The translations under genes and the position numbers were made by a program. Shown in pieces: positions 36,669-47,875 of a DNA stretch of 64,000 nt. The notes beneath the pieces are model-generated. The model was not told the DNA's origin. It worked only from the letters and a program-made list of their open reading frames with translations, and ran no database searches. Origin of the DNA: an uncultured Pelagibacteraceae bacterium (lineage in GTDB: Bacteria > Pseudomonadota > Alphaproteobacteria > Pelagibacterales > Pelagibacteraceae); assembly GCA_902613065.1 (NCBI GenBank), contig CACMFU010000002.1, positions 62,001 to 126,000 of the forward strand, read 5' to 3'. How positions within the stretch are numbered: the first letter of the stretch is position 1; each line of letters opens with the position of its first letter.

Positions 36669-38083
36669 TAATTTATGTTTATTTGTGAAATTATATCTAC
36701 TATTCCACTTGGATATATAAAGTAAGCAAGGATGAAAAAAGTTGATGCTACTAATGTAAATTTTAAACCTAAATTATGTTTTGATTCAAATTTTTCTTTT
36801 TCTGGGTCAAAATATATTATTTTGATTATTCTTAGATAATAAAAAGCAGCAATTACTGTTGCCAGCAGTCCAACTATTGCTAAAAAATACATTTTTTCAT
36901 TTATTACTGCCACAAAAATATAAAATTTTGCAAAAAAACCAGCTAGAGGTGGTATTCCTGCTAAAGAGAATAGCACAACAAGCAATGATAATGACAGTAA
37001 CGGATGATTTTTTGAAAGACCCGATAAATCATCTATGTTCTCATAATATTCATCGTTTCGCTTAAGCATAAACAAACAACTAAAAAATGCTAAATTCATG
37101 ACAAGATAAATTGTTATATATGTAATAGAGCTCTGCACACCTTGCGTTGAACCAGTAGATAAACCTGCAAGGGCATATCCCATATGACTAATTGAGCTGT
37201 AGGCTATTAGTCTTTTTAGATTTTTTTGACCAATTGCTGCTACTGCTCCGAATACCATTGATGCAATAGACAAAAATATAATTATCATTTGCCACTGATC
37301 ACCTAATTCATAAAAAGGAATGTATAGAAATCTAATAAATATGGTTAATGCAGCAATTTTTGGAAGTAATGCGAAAAACACTGTTACAGATGTTGGTGAA
37401 CCTTGATAAACATCAGGTGCCCACATATGGAAAGGAACAGCAGAAATTTTAAAAGCTAATCCAACTAAAATAAAAACTATTCCAAAAGTTAATCCATATT
37501 CTATTTCTTTTGTATTAACCATAATTTGATTAAAATTAGTCGTTTCTGAAAAACCATAGATAAGTGAACACCCATATAATAAAAGTCCAGATGAAAGAGC
37601 GCTTAAAACAAAATATTTTAATCCGGATTCTGTTGATAGTAAATTATCTCTATTAAATGATGCTAAAACATATAATGCTAATGATTGCAATTCTAATCCC
37701 ATGTAAAAAACAATAAGATCATTTGAACTAATCATCACCATCATGCCTAAGATTGAGCATAAAATAAGAATTGGATATTCAATTTTGCTAATTTTACTAA
37801 TCTGAATGTATTTTGATGATGACAGCATTACAAAAATCCCAGACAAAATTAAAAGAATTTTCATAAATCTAGCTAAACTATCTATATTGTAACTATTATT
37901 GAATAATGATGATTGAATTTGTGTGTCTAAATTAATTATTAATGCTAAAGTAGCAACTAAACTTACTGTTGTTAAATTATAAACTAGTTGAGAACTATTT
38001 TTCTTAAACACCCCAAATATTAATAAAAACATAATCATTATTGATATAAATAACTCTGGAATTATAAGTTGTAGATTTTCCAT
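36668..38083 (-). CDS. nuoN: NADH-quinone oxidoreductase subunit N
   Basis: A 471-residue antiporter-like membrane subunit of complex I with about 14 helices. Signature segments are YMGLELQSLALYVLASF with the conserved Glu, FKISAVPFHMWAPDVYQGSP with the conserved Lys, and AAIGQKNLKRLIAYSSISHMGYAL. NuoN is part of the proton-pumping arm. It is the last nuo gene in the cluster and joins nuoM by a one-base overlap. Confidence 0.96.
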   Translation of the reverse strand: MENLQLIIPELFISIMIMFLLIFGVFKKNSSQLVYNLTTVSLVATLALIINLDTQIQSSLFNNSYNIDSLARFMKILLILSGIFVMLSSSKYIQISKISKIEYPILILCSILGMMVMISSNDLIVFYMGLELQSLALYVLASFNRDNLLSTESGLKYFVLSALSSGLLLYGCSLIYGFSETTNFNQIMVNTKEIEYGLTFGIVFILVGLAFKISAVPFHMWAPDVYQGSPTSVTVFFALLPKIAALTIFIRFLYIPFYELGDQWQMIIIFLSIASMVFGAVAAIGQKNLKRLIAYSSISHMGYALAGLSTGSTQGVQSSITYITIYLVMNLAFFSCLFMLKRNDEYYENIDDLSGLSKNHPLLSLSLLVVLFSLAGIPPLAGFFAKFYIFVAVINEKMYFLAIVGLLATVIAAFYYLRIIKIIYFDPEKEKFESKHNLGLKFTLVASTFFILAYFIYPSGIVDIISQININ

Positions 38084-39579
38084 TATTCGCCTAATGCTAA
38101 TTTATTAATCTTGTCTAAATCATTCATATTTATCATATTTGCAACTGATACCTCTATAGAGTTAATCAAAGGTTCTGGATAAAAACCAAAAAATATAATC
38201 GGTAAAACTAAAAGCCATAATGTAATAATTTCGAATCTTTTTAAATCAACCATTTTTTTTACATCTTCATTTATTAATTTTCCAAAGATAATTCTCTTAT
38301 ATAACCAAAGCATATATGCCGCCCCCAAGATCACTCCTAGACTTGCAATCGTTGCTACTAATATATTCTTTTTAAATGCACCCATTAAAACTAAAAATTC
38401 ACCAATAAAACCACTTGTTCCAGGTAATCCAAGAGCTCCTAAAGTAAAAACCATAAAAACTATTGCGTACTTTGGCATTATAGAAACTAAGCCTCCATAT
38501 CTATTTATAAGTCTTGTATGAAGTCTATCGTAAACAACTCCAACACATAAAAATAGTGCTGCAGATACCAAACCATGACTTATCATTTGGAAAATACTTC
38601 CTTCTATTCCTTGCTGTGTCATTGTGAAAATACCTAGTGTTACAAATCCCATGTGAGCTACGGACGAATAAGCTATTAGTTTTTTCATATCTTCCTGCAT
38701 TAAGGCTACTAGTGATGTATAAATAATCGCTATCAAACTAAGTGTGTAAACTAAGGGAACAAAATATAATGAAGCATCTGGAAACAAACCTAGAGAAAAC
38801 CTTATAAATCCATATCCAGCCATTTTTAAAAGTATTGCAGCTAGTAAAACTGAACCAGCAGTTGGTGCCTCGACATGAGCATCTGGTAACCATGTATGCA
38901 CTGGCCACATTGGTGTTTTAACGGCAAAGGAACTAAAAAATGCTAGCCATAATAAATTTTGGTACTTAGCGTCGATGCCCAATTCGTATAACTTAATGAC
39001 ATCTGTTGTACCAGTTATCCAATATATTGATATAATAGCAACCAGCATTAAAACTGAACCTAACAAAGTATATAAAAAGAATTTAAATGCTGAATAAACT
39101 CTTCTTTCTCCACCCCATATGCCAATAATTAAAAACATTGGGATAAGACCAGCTTCAAAAAATAAATAAAAAACAACTAAGTCCAACGAGCAAAAGACAC
39201 CAATCATAAATGTTTCAAGTATCAAGATTGCTATTAAAAAATCTTTTAATCTATTTTTGATAGTTGCATTTACAGTTATTACACAAATTGGAGTAATGAA
39301 TGTTGTAAGTAAAATAAATAAAATTGATATCCCGTCTACTCCAACTTTGTAATTAACAAATCCTGAAATCCATTCTCTTTCTTCAACAAACTGAAAGTTA
39401 ACTATGGATTTATCAAAAACAATCCATAAATATAAAGACAAGAAAAAATTAGCTAAAGTTATAAAAAGGGCAACATATTTGCTACTTTGATATTGAGAAT
39501 TAGACGATCTAACAAAAAAAATAAATAAGGCTCCTATTGTTGGAAGTAAAATTAATGATGATAGAATTGGGAAATTCAT
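38083..39579 (-). CDS. nuoM: NADH-quinone oxidoreductase subunit M
   Basis: A 498-residue antiporter-like subunit with about 14 membrane helices. Diagnostic segments are FYLFFEAGLIPMFLIIGIWGG (conserved Glu), FAVKTPMWPVHTWLPDAHVEAPTA as two motifs (conserved Lys), and ALMQEDMKKLIAYSSVAHMGF. It forms one of the proton channels in the membrane arm. It lies 1 base after nuoL and overlaps nuoN by one base. Confidence 0.96.
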   Translation of the reverse strand: MNFPILSSLILLPTIGALFIFFVRSSNSQYQSSKYVALFITLANFFLSLYLWIVFDKSIVNFQFVEEREWISGFVNYKVGVDGISILFILLTTFITPICVITVNATIKNRLKDFLIAILILETFMIGVFCSLDLVVFYLFFEAGLIPMFLIIGIWGGERRVYSAFKFFLYTLLGSVLMLVAIISIYWITGTTDVIKLYELGIDAKYQNLLWLAFFSSFAVKTPMWPVHTWLPDAHVEAPTAGSVLLAAILLKMAGYGFIRFSLGLFPDASLYFVPLVYTLSLIAIIYTSLVALMQEDMKKLIAYSSVAHMGFVTLGIFTMTQQGIEGSIFQMISHGLVSAALFLCVGVVYDRLHTRLINRYGGLVSIMPKYAIVFMVFTLGALGLPGTSGFIGEFLVLMGAFKKNILVATIASLGVILGAAYMLWLYKRIIFGKLINEDVKKMVDLKRFEIITLWLLVLPIIFFGFYPEPLINSIEVSVANMINMNDLDKINKLALGE

Positions 39580-39580
39580 A

Positions 39581-41494
39581 TTATTTTACTATTAATAAAG
39601 TTAATAAAATTGAAAAACCTAAAAGCATTATAAAGGCATACTGATAAATATAACCTGATTGAAACTTTACTGCTTTAAAAGAAAAAAGTTTTACCAAATT
39701 TGAAATGCCATCTGGTCCAAATTTATCGATTATTAATCCATCAATTTTTTTCCAGAGAAATATTCCAAAACTTTTTGAAGGTTTAATAAAAATTTGATCA
39801 TACAATTCGTCAAAATACCATTTTTTTTGGAGAAAAATGTAAACTGGCATGTTTATGGAAACTATTTCATTTACAATTTTAGTATTTTTAACAAATAGAT
39901 AATATGACAATGGAATTGTTAGAACTACTAATGTAGGAGTTAAAAACAAAAACCAAGTTGGAGGATGTTCTTTTCCTAATGGTTCTAGAAATTTTATAGA
40001 TTCTCCCCAAAAGTTATACATTGTATCATGACCGATAAATAATTCTTTAAATAAAAATCCTGAAAAAACAGCACCAACAGCTAATAATACTAAAGGTAAC
40101 ATCATACTTAAAGGGGACTCGTGCATTGTATCAAGACTAAGATCTTTATTTTTGTAATCTCCGTGAAAAGTTTTAAATATTAATCTCCATGAATATATAG
40201 AAGTTATTACAGCAGTTAATACACCTATACCTGCAGCATAAATTCCAAATTTTGTTTCACTTATATAAGCAAATTCAATTATTGCATCTTTAGAATAAAA
40301 ACCTGATAAGAAAGGAAATCCTGTTAAAGCTAAAGTGCCAACAACCATTAATGCATAAGTGTAGGGTAATTTTTTAAATACTCCCCCCATCTTAGTAACA
40401 TCTTGTTCATCTTTAAATGAATGAATTACTGATCCAGAGCCTAAGAAAAGTAGAGCTTTAAAAAAAGCATGTGTAAATAAATGAAACATTGCAACATTAT
40501 ATGCGCCTACACCTGCTGCAAAAAACATGTATCCCAATTGACTACATGTTGAATAAGCGATAATTTTTTTTATATCTGTTTGCACTAATGCAACTGTAGC
40601 TGCAAAAAAAGCTGTGGTCATTCCAACTAATGTGATTACAGACAAAGCTAATTCTGAGTACTCATAAATTGGAGAACATCTAACTACTAAAAAAACTCCT
40701 GCAGTTACCATTGTGGCTGCATGAATTAATGCGGATACTGGTGTTGGACCTTCCATAGCATCTGGTAACCATGTATGAAGCAAAAATTGAGCTGACTTTC
40801 CCATTGCTCCAATAAAAAGTAATAAACAAATTAAATCTATTGTATAAAACTCAAAAGATAGAAAATTTATTTTTTGATCTATAATTTCAGGTATTTTAGG
40901 AAAAACTTCGTCGTAATTTACTGTGCCAAAAATATAAAATATTAAAAAAATACCTAATGCAAAACCAAAGTCCCCAACTCTATTTACTATAAAAGCCTTA
41001 ATAGCAGCAGCATTTGCAGTTTCTTTTTTATACCAAAAACCAATTAAAAAGTACGAGCAAAGACCAACTCCTTCCCATCCAAAAAATAATTGCAAAAAAT
41101 TATCTGATGTTACTAAAGTTAACATAGCGAATGTAAATAATGATAGATAGGACATGAATCTTGGTTTGTGTGGGTCATGAGACATGTAACCAACAGAATA
41201 GATATGAACTAAGGATGAAACTAGAGTAACTACAACTAACATTACTGCAGAAAGAGCATCAACTTTAATTGACCAATTTACATTTAAAGATCCTGAATTT
41301 ATCCAAGTTGCGATAATTGCATTATGCTCATATCCTGATGAAACAACTTTAAAAAATATGAACAAAGATAATAATGCCGAAATAGAAACCAAAATACACG
41401 TGATTAATTGCGATAATCTATCACCAATGGTTTTGCCAAAGAAACCCGATATGATTGAACCTAGCAAAGGTAAAAATAATATTAAGTACTCCAT
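39581..41494 (-). CDS. nuoL: NADH-quinone oxidoreductase subunit L
   Basis: A 637-residue distal antiporter-like subunit. It has LFFGWEGVGLCSYFLIGFW, GKSAQFLLHTWLPDAMEGPTP as the channel motif with conserved Lys, ALIHAATMVTAGVFLVVR, and VQTDIKKIIAYSTCSQLGYM. After about residue 480 a C-terminal part carries the long lateral helix that clamps the antiporter subunits and ends in a final membrane helix. Length is normal. It directly abuts nuoK. Confidence 0.96.
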   Translation of the reverse strand: MEYLILFLPLLGSIISGFFGKTIGDRLSQLITCILVSISALLSLFIFFKVVSSGYEHNAIIATWINSGSLNVNWSIKVDALSAVMLVVVTLVSSLVHIYSVGYMSHDPHKPRFMSYLSLFTFAMLTLVTSDNFLQLFFGWEGVGLCSYFLIGFWYKKETANAAAIKAFIVNRVGDFGFALGIFLIFYIFGTVNYDEVFPKIPEIIDQKINFLSFEFYTIDLICLLLFIGAMGKSAQFLLHTWLPDAMEGPTPVSALIHAATMVTAGVFLVVRCSPIYEYSELALSVITLVGMTTAFFAATVALVQTDIKKIIAYSTCSQLGYMFFAAGVGAYNVAMFHLFTHAFFKALLFLGSGSVIHSFKDEQDVTKMGGVFKKLPYTYALMVVGTLALTGFPFLSGFYSKDAIIEFAYISETKFGIYAAGIGVLTAVITSIYSWRLIFKTFHGDYKNKDLSLDTMHESPLSMMLPLVLLAVGAVFSGFLFKELFIGHDTMYNFWGESIKFLEPLGKEHPPTWFLFLTPTLVVLTIPLSYYLFVKNTKIVNEIVSINMPVYIFLQKKWYFDELYDQIFIKPSKSFGIFLWKKIDGLIIDKFGPDGISNLVKLFSFKAVKFQSGYIYQYAFIMLLGFSILLTLLIVK

Positions 41495-41806
41495 TTACCC
41501 TTTCAATCTGTCGATTTCTTCAACTCTTATTGTTCCAGAATTTCTGTAGTAAACTACAATAATTGCAAGTCCTATTGCGGCCTCAGCTGCAGCCACTGTT
41601 AATATGAATAATGTGAAAACCTGGCCACTCAGATCGTTAATAAAAATAGAAAAAGACACTAAATTTATATTTACTGCTAAAAGTATTAATTCAATGCTCA
41701 TCAATATAACGATAATATTTTTTCTATTTAGAAAAATACCTACAATACCAATTGTGAATATAATAGCGGCAAGAGTTAAATAATGACCAAGTCCAATGCT
41801 AAGCAT
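41495..41806 (-). CDS. nuoK: NADH-quinone oxidoreductase subunit K
   Basis: A 103-residue subunit with three membrane helices. The conserved glutamates of the E-channel are in [13 protein letters not shown] and in the [14 protein letters not shown] segment. It starts inside nuoJ (8-base overlap) and directly precedes nuoL. NuoK sits at the junction of the quinone module and the pumping arm. Confidence 0.96.
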   Translation of the reverse strand: MLSIGLGHYLTLAAIIFTIGIVGIFLNRKNIIVILMSIELILLAVNINLVSFSIFINDLSGQVFTLFILTVAAAEAAIGLAIIVVYYRNSGTIRVEEIDRLKG

Positions 41807-42431
41807 CTATTTTCACTCCTTTATTATTTTCAACATCAACTAATTCAATACCATCTTTTCTATCTCTTGATATTTGTTTGAAATAACTTTGTCTTTTTAC
41901 TCCAGATCTTTGTCTGAAGGTCAATACAATTGCTCCGATCATGGCTACCAATAAAACCATTCCAGATAATTGAAACAAATGAATATAATCAGTATATATA
42001 ACGCTTCCTAAAGATTGAGTATTTGTTAAGTCAGTATTTATTTCAATCGCAATTGAATCTAACAAATCTGGTTTATATTTCCATCCACCTATAACAATAA
42101 TTAATTCAAAAAATATAATTATACTTACTAATAGACCAACTGGAATATGGGAACTTCTTCCACTAGAATTAAACCATTCATTTTTTTGTTGCGCCACATT
42201 TAACATCATAACCACAAATAAAAATAATACTGCAACTGCTCCAACGTACACAATAAGCATTATCATTCCTAAAAATTCGGCACCAATCATGATGAATAGG
42301 CAAGAAATACTAATAAAGTCCAATATTAAAAAAAAAACTGAGTTAACTGTGTTTTTCGAAACAGTTACCATAATTGCAGAGACAATTGCAATCAGTGAAA
42401 ATATATAAAAGACTATTGCGTGAGCAATCAT
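41799..42431 (-). CDS. nuoJ: NADH-quinone oxidoreductase subunit J
   Basis: A 210-residue subunit with five predicted membrane helices. The conserved third-helix segment with its pi-bulge, [21 protein letters not shown], is split here as [14 protein letters not shown] and [13 protein letters not shown]. The C-terminal hydrophilic tail ([20 protein letters not shown]) is longer than in some bacteria. The gene lies 3 bases after nuoI and overlaps nuoK by 8. Confidence 0.95.
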   Translation of the reverse strand: MIAHAIVFYIFSLIAIVSAIMVTVSKNTVNSVFFLILDFISISCLFIMIGAEFLGMIMLIVYVGAVAVLFLFVVMMLNVAQQKNEWFNSSGRSSHIPVGLLVSIIIFFELIIVIGGWKYKPDLLDSIAIEINTDLTNTQSLGSVIYTDYIHLFQLSGMVLLVAMIGAIVLTFRQRSGVKRQSYFKQISRDRKDGIELVDVENNKGVKIDA

Positions 42432-42434
42432 TGA

Positions 42435-42920
42435 TTATCTGTGGGAGCTATCAGCATTAATATTTGCTGCTAAAATATTCTCCCATCTATCTCCATTCTC
42501 TAACAACTTTTCTTTGTTATAGTAAAGTTCTTCTCTTGTTTCTGTAGCAAATTCAAAATTTGGACCTTGCACAATCGCATCAACTGGACAAGATTGTTCG
42601 CACAAACCACAATAAATACATTTTAACATATCAATATCATAACGAGTAGTTTTTCTACTTCCATCTTCTCTCTCGCTAGACTCTATTGTTATAGCCTGAG
42701 CAGGACAAACAGCTTCACATAGTTTACAAGCAATACATCTCTCCTCACCATTTGGATATCTTCTTAGCGCATGTTCTCCTCTTGCTCTAGGACTAATTGA
42801 ACCTTTTTCAAATGGATAATTAATTGTTTTTTTTGGTTTAAATATCTCTTTTATTGCCATGATTAATCCTGTTAAAAAATCAATCATAAAAATTGTTTTG
42901 AAAAATCTTATTATGCTCAT
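42435..42920 (-). CDS. nuoI: NADH-quinone oxidoreductase subunit I
   Basis: A 161-residue ferredoxin-like subunit carrying clusters N6a and N6b. The two motifs are [12 protein letters not shown] and [12 protein letters not shown], each with CX2CX2CX3CP. I chose the ATG at 42920 ([11 protein letters not shown]), 1 base after the nuoH stop, because it gives the usual length for alphaproteobacterial NuoI; a longer frame to 42944 would overlap nuoH and add eight residues not seen in the family. An N-terminal amphipathic stretch lies on the membrane. Confidence 0.96.
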   Translation of the reverse strand: MSIIRFFKTIFMIDFLTGLIMAIKEIFKPKKTINYPFEKGSISPRARGEHALRRYPNGEERCIACKLCEAVCPAQAITIESSEREDGSRKTTRYDIDMLKCIYCGLCEQSCPVDAIVQGPNFEFATETREELYYNKEKLLENGDRWENILAANINADSSHR

Positions 42921-42921
42921 T

Positions 42922-43920
42922 CTAATTACCCGGTAATAAATCAAAATACATTAAAAAACTTGCAGTTAATACTACATAAATCAATGAAAATGGTAGAAAA
43001 ATTTTCCATCCAAGTTTCATTAATTGATCATACCTATATCTTGGTACTATTGCTTTTATCAAAGCAAATAAGATAAATAAAAAGAGTATTTTTAAGATTA
43101 ACCATATTGGAGCCGGAATAACATTAAATGGAAATAAATCTATAGGAGATAACCAGCCACCCAGAAATAAAATAGATCCCATTGCACACATAAGTAAAAT
43201 GTTAGCATACTCCCCTAACCAAAACATTGCATACATCATTCCAGAGTATTCTGTCTGGTAACCTGCAACTAACTCTGCTTCAGCTTCGGGCAAATCAAAA
43301 GGTGGTCTGTTCGTTTCTGCTAAGGCTGAAATAAAAAATATTATAAACATTGGGAATAGAGGTATTACAAACCATAAATCTTTTTGAGCTAAAACGATGT
43401 CACTTAGATTTAATGAACCTACACAAAGTAATACATTTATAATTATTACTCCTATGGAAACTTCATAAGAAACCATTTGAGCAGCTGATCTAATTGCTCC
43501 TAGAAAAGGATACTTTGAATTAGATGCCCATCCACCCATAATTATTCCATAAACACCTAAAGATGAAACTGCAAAAAGATATAAAATACCAACATTGATA
43601 TCTGCTAGTACAAATGTTTCACTAAAAGGAATTACTGCCCAAGCAATTAAAGCCAAAGTCATTGTAACTATTGGAGCTAAGATAAATATAACTTTATTTG
43701 AGCTTGCTGGAATGATTATTTCTTTAAAAATGTATTTTAATGCGTCAGCTAATGTTTGAAATAATCCAAATGGACCAACAACGTTAGGACCTCTTCTTTT
43801 TTGAACAAATGCCCATACTCTTCTATCTAACCAAACAATCATTGCAACAGATACTAAAACTGGGATCAACAGAAACAGAATTCTATAAATTTGTTCAAAA
43901 AATATAAATAGTTCAGCCAT
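42922..43920 (-). CDS. nuoH: NADH-quinone oxidoreductase subunit H
   Basis: A 332-residue polytopic subunit with about eight helices that helps form the quinone cavity. Family motifs: ERRVWA-type segment here [21 protein letters not shown], shown as [15 protein letters not shown], then [27 protein letters not shown], and [26 protein letters not shown] seen as two conserved blocks ([13 protein letters not shown] and [10 protein letters not shown]). It ends with the DQLMKLGWK region. It shares one base with the end of nuoG. Confidence 0.96.
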   Translation of the reverse strand: MAELFIFFEQIYRILFLLIPVLVSVAMIVWLDRRVWAFVQKRRGPNVVGPFGLFQTLADALKYIFKEIIIPASSNKVIFILAPIVTMTLALIAWAVIPFSETFVLADINVGILYLFAVSSLGVYGIIMGGWASNSKYPFLGAIRSAAQMVSYEVSIGVIIINVLLCVGSLNLSDIVLAQKDLWFVIPLFPMFIIFFISALAETNRPPFDLPEAEAELVAGYQTEYSGMMYAMFWLGEYANILLMCAMGSILFLGGWLSPIDLFPFNVIPAPIWLILKILFLFILFALIKAIVPRYRYDQLMKLGWKIFLPFSLIYVVLTASFLMYFDLLPGN

Positions 43921-45950
43921 TAATTATCAGTTCCAGTTTTTGGTAAATTCATTCTAATATTTTTACACTCTGACATTGTTTTTGATGCTCTCGCTATTAC
44001 ATTTGAGTGATAATAATCAATCTCTTCAGTAATAATTTTTTCTGATTTAAAATTATATTCAGGCACCTCAAAATCAGCTTCATTTTTATTATTAAGATTT
44101 AAATAATTAATTAATGAGCCGATAAGTTGATTTTTATCTTTATATAAATTTTTTCTCTTAATGAATGAGGACAATTCATTTATTATTTGCCAATCTTCTT
44201 TCGCTTCACCTGGTGGATATGATGCCTTGTAGGCTTTTTGTAATTTTCCTTCTAAGTTTGTAAAATAACCATCTTGTTCTGTGTAAGTAGCACCAGGCAA
44301 AATTACATCAGCAATACTTGCACCTTTATCACCGTGACTACCTATATAAATTACAAATTCATTTTTTTTCTCAAAATTTAAATTATCTTGACCAAATAAA
44401 ATTAAAATTTCAAATTCATTGTTTTCTAATTTATCCAATATTTCGTAGTTAGAATTTTTTGACAATACATTTAAGTCATATGAGCCTACTGTGGATGAAT
44501 TTTTTGATAATATATTTAATGCATTCCAATCATCAGAAATTTTATCATTTTCTAATAGATATTTTTTGAATTCTTCAAAAATATAAGGTGCTGACTTAAG
44601 TTTAAGAACTGATTGTCCAAAAATTATACTTGGATATTTCGATTTTCTAATTTTTTCTGAAATTTCATGCTTATTATCAATAATATCTTTTATAGTGTCG
44701 GTATTATTCGATATAACTTTGTAAGGGTAAGTTAAATCACCAACATCACCTAAAGATATAATTTCGGTCTTATTTTTTAAATAATTTTTTCTTATTCGTG
44801 AGTTTAATATTGTTGCTTCAAATCTTGGATTTGTACCTATTAGAATTATTAAATCGCTTTTTTCTATTCCTTCAATTGAACTATTAAATAGATAGTTACT
44901 TCTTACCTTTGTATTAATATATAATTTTTCATATCTGGATTCCAAATTTTCAGACTTGATCGTTTTTTCAAAAAAATCTTTTGCTACATATATAGTTTCC
45001 ATATTTGTCATATCACCTATAAATCCAGCAATTTTTTCAGATTTTGTTTTTGCAATTCTTTCAGATACAGCTTTAAAAGCTTCGTCCCAACTTGATGGCT
45101 TTAATTTATTATTAATCTTTACATAAGGAGTATCTAATCTTTGATTTTTTAAGCCGTCACATGCATATCTAGTCTTATCAGATATCCATTCTTCATTTAT
45201 TTCCTCGTTAATTCTTGGAAGAACTCTTTTAACTTCCCATCCGTATGTATCTACTCTTATATTTGATCCAACAGCATCCATCACATCAATTGTCTCAGTT
45301 TTTTTTAGTTCCCATGGTCTAGCCTCGAAGACATAAGGTTTTGATGTAAGTGCTCCGACAGGACATAAATCAATAACATTAGCTGAGAGTTCAGACTCCA
45401 TCGCTTTTTCTAAATAAGTGGTGATTTGCATATTCTCACCTCTCCCAATTGCTCCAAGTTCTGGTACTCCAGCAACTTCAGTTGCAAATCTTATACATCT
45501 TGTGCAATGAATGCATCTTGTCATTTGAGTTTTTATAAGAGGACCCATATATTTTTCTGGTACATATCTTTTATTTTCTTTAAATCTTGATTTATCAATT
45601 CCATAATACATAGATTGATCTTGTAAATCGCATTCGCCACCTTGATCACATACTGGACAATCTAGTGGATGGTTTGCTAGTAAAAATTCCATTACACCTT
45701 TTCTTGCTTTTTTCACTTTTTCGGTGTTAGTTCTAAGCACCATCCCCTCTGTAGCAGGCATCGCGCAAGATGCTATTGGCTTATGAGATTTTTCCATTTC
45801 AACTAAACACATTCTACAATTTCCAGCTATAGACAATTTTTCGTGATAACAGAACCTTGGTATCTCTGCTCCAGCTTGTTCGCAAGCTTGCAATACTGTA
45901 GTTCCTTCTTCTACCTCAACATCAATATCATTTACTTTAAGTTTAAGCAT
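43920..45950 (-). CDS. nuoG: NADH-quinone oxidoreductase subunit G
   Basis: A 676-residue iron-sulfur subunit. The N-terminal 2Fe-2S cluster ligands are C34, C45, C48 and C62. Next come the His-Cys cluster region [18 protein letters not shown] and the 4Fe-4S motif [11 protein letters not shown] with DLCPVGAL. The molybdopterin-oxidoreductase-like domain (about residues 220-600) has diverged and is rich in Lys and Asn, as usual for this structural domain. It passes electrons from NuoF/E to NuoI. It overlaps nuoF by 8 bases. Confidence 0.96.
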   Translation of the reverse strand: MLKLKVNDIDVEVEEGTTVLQACEQAGAEIPRFCYHEKLSIAGNCRMCLVEMEKSHKPIASCAMPATEGMVLRTNTEKVKKARKGVMEFLLANHPLDCPVCDQGGECDLQDQSMYYGIDKSRFKENKRYVPEKYMGPLIKTQMTRCIHCTRCIRFATEVAGVPELGAIGRGENMQITTYLEKAMESELSANVIDLCPVGALTSKPYVFEARPWELKKTETIDVMDAVGSNIRVDTYGWEVKRVLPRINEEINEEWISDKTRYACDGLKNQRLDTPYVKINNKLKPSSWDEAFKAVSERIAKTKSEKIAGFIGDMTNMETIYVAKDFFEKTIKSENLESRYEKLYINTKVRSNYLFNSSIEGIEKSDLIILIGTNPRFEATILNSRIRKNYLKNKTEIISLGDVGDLTYPYKVISNNTDTIKDIIDNKHEISEKIRKSKYPSIIFGQSVLKLKSAPYIFEEFKKYLLENDKISDDWNALNILSKNSSTVGSYDLNVLSKNSNYEILDKLENNEFEILILFGQDNLNFEKKNEFVIYIGSHGDKGASIADVILPGATYTEQDGYFTNLEGKLQKAYKASYPPGEAKEDWQIINELSSFIKRKNLYKDKNQLIGSLINYLNLNNKNEADFEVPEYNFKSEKIITEEIDYYHSNVIARASKTMSECKNIRMNLPKTGTDN

Positions 45951-47274
45951 TTTCTTTTTCTAATAAATGTTGATCAACTAAATAAGGTACATCTTTTTGC
46001 TTTTTCACAATTGGATCGAACTTGTTTCTTTCAATTATTTCATCTTTAAAATTTCTGATCAATCCTTGAACAGGCCATGAAGATCCTTCTCCAAAAGCAC
46101 AAATTGTATGACCCTCAATTTGTTTTGTCACATCTAATAACATATCTACTTCATCTCTTGTGGCTTCACCTTTTGCCATTCTCTCTAACATTCTCCACAT
46201 CCAACCAGAACCTTCTCTGCATGGTGTACATTGACCACAACTCTCGTGTTTATAAAATCTTGCTATTCTAGCCATACACTTAATAATGTCTTGATCTTTA
46301 TTTATAACAACAATACCAGCTGTTCCTAAACCAGTTTTATTCTCAACACATGCATCAAAGTCCATTTTAATTGTTTCACATGTTTCTTTTGGTAGTAATG
46401 GCATTGATGAACCACCAGGTATAACTGCTTTTAGATTATCCCATCCACCTATTACTCCACCTGCATGTTTTTCAATCAATTCTTTTAATGGAATTCCCAT
46501 TTCCTCTTCTACGTTGCAGGGATTATTCACATTTCCTGAAATACAATATATTTTAGAACCAGTATTTTTTGGTCTACCGAGTGATGAAAACCATTTTCCA
46601 CCTCTTCTAAGTATAGTTGGTACCACTGAAATTGTTTCAACATTGTTTATTATTGTCGGGCAACCATAAAGACCTATTAAAGCCGGAAATGGAGGTTTCA
46701 ATCTTGGTTGACCTTTTTTTCCTTCAATACTCTCGAGCAAAGCAGTTTCCTCACCACAGATATAAGCACCAGCACCATAATGAATATATATATCTAATTC
46801 CCAATCAGTCCCTGCAGAATTTTTTCCTAATAGACCATCCTTGTACGCTTCATCTATAGCTGTTTGAAGCTTTTGTCCTTCTTTAAAATATTCTCCTCTT
46901 ATATAAATATAACACTTATGAGCATTAACTGCGTAAGATGCAATTAAGCAACCTTCTATTAATTTATGTGGTTCAAATCTTAGAATATCTCTATCTTTGC
47001 ACGTGCCAGGCTCAGACTCATCGGCATTAATTACTAAATAATGTGGTCTTGATCCAAGTTCTTTTGGGGCAAAAGACCATTTTAATCCTGTAGGAAATCC
47101 AGCACCACCTCTTCCTCTAAGTTCTGATGTTTTAATTTCATTAATTATCCATTCTCTTCCTTTGCCGCAAATTTCTTTTGTATCCTTCCAGTCTCCCCTT
47201 TGTTTTGCAGATGCTAAATCAGCACCAAAATCATTGTATAAATTTTGAAAAATTCTATCCTTATCTTCAAGCAT
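45943..47274 (-). CDS. nuoF: NADH-quinone oxidoreductase subunit F
   Basis: A 443-residue NADH- and FMN-binding subunit. The glycine-rich NADH/FMN motifs [13 protein letters not shown] and [19 protein letters not shown] are present, as is the [15 protein letters not shown] motif. The cluster N3 motif is [12 protein letters not shown] with the last Cys in [10 protein letters not shown]. It catalyses NADH oxidation at the tip of the peripheral arm. It overlaps nuoE and nuoG by 8 bases on either side. Confidence 0.97.
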   Translation of the reverse strand: MLEDKDRIFQNLYNDFGADLASAKQRGDWKDTKEICGKGREWIINEIKTSELRGRGGAGFPTGLKWSFAPKELGSRPHYLVINADESEPGTCKDRDILRFEPHKLIEGCLIASYAVNAHKCYIYIRGEYFKEGQKLQTAIDEAYKDGLLGKNSAGTDWELDIYIHYGAGAYICGEETALLESIEGKKGQPRLKPPFPALIGLYGCPTIINNVETISVVPTILRRGGKWFSSLGRPKNTGSKIYCISGNVNNPCNVEEEMGIPLKELIEKHAGGVIGGWDNLKAVIPGGSSMPLLPKETCETIKMDFDACVENKTGLGTAGIVVINKDQDIIKCMARIARFYKHESCGQCTPCREGSGWMWRMLERMAKGEATRDEVDMLLDVTKQIEGHTICAFGEGSSWPVQGLIRNFKDEIIERNKFDPIVKKQKDVPYLVDQHLLEKENA

Positions 47275-47875
47275 TTTTATTACCTATTAATGTTTTTCTA
47301 GTATTTTCTGGTTCAGAACTTAATCTGCCTCTATATGATCCTGGTTGAGGAACTTCATTATTACTTATTTTATCAATTATTTGCTCTAGTTTTGTTGGAT
47401 CTAAATCCTCATAATAATCCTCATTCAATTGAAGCATAGGAGCATTCACACAAGCACCCAAACACTCTACTTCTAACCAAGAAGTTTTTCCATCCTCTGA
47501 TAAACAATTTTCTTCCTCAGAAATTTTTCGTTTACAAACATCTACTAAATTATACGCACCCCTTAACATACATGGGGTTGTAGTACATACTTGAAAGAAG
47601 TATTTACCAACTGGAGTTAAATTATACATGCTATAAAATGTAGCTACCTCATATACTTTTATGTATGGCATATCTAAATATTTTGCTATGTATTTCATTG
47701 CACTTAAAGGTATCCAATTATCATTTTGTTTTTGTGCTAAGTACAATAAAGCCATAACAGCACTTTGTTGTTTACCAGAAGGATAATTTTTAATAATACT
47801 ATCAGCAGTTTCTTTGTTTTTTTTACTAAACTCAAATTTTTCAGGTTGTACTTTTGATATTTTTTTAACAGCCAT
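47267..47875 (-). CDS. nuoE: NADH-quinone oxidoreductase subunit E
   Basis: A 202-residue thioredoxin-fold subunit with a 2Fe-2S cluster (N1a). Ligands are in [11 protein letters not shown] and in [11 protein letters not shown]. The N-terminal helical region has [20 protein letters not shown]-terminal extension of about 30 residues ([15 protein letters not shown]) is typical of the alphaproteobacterial/mitochondrial type. It shares one base with nuoD and overlaps nuoF by 8. Confidence 0.95.
   Translation of the reverse strand: MAVKKISKVQPEKFEFSKKNKETADSIIKNYPSGKQQSAVMALLYLAQKQNDNWIPLSAMKYIAKYLDMPYIKVYEVATFYSMYNLTPVGKYFFQVCTTTPCMLRGAYNLVDVCKRKISEEENCLSEDGKTSWLEVECLGACVNAPMLQLNEDYYEDLDPTKLEQIIDKISNNEVPQPGSYRGRLSSEPENTRKTLIGNKNA

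Noticed and set aside
42921..42944. Longer nuoI start overlapping nuoH
   Set aside because: The eight extra residues are not in the family; the ATG at 42920 gives normal length and sits 1 base after the nuoH stop.
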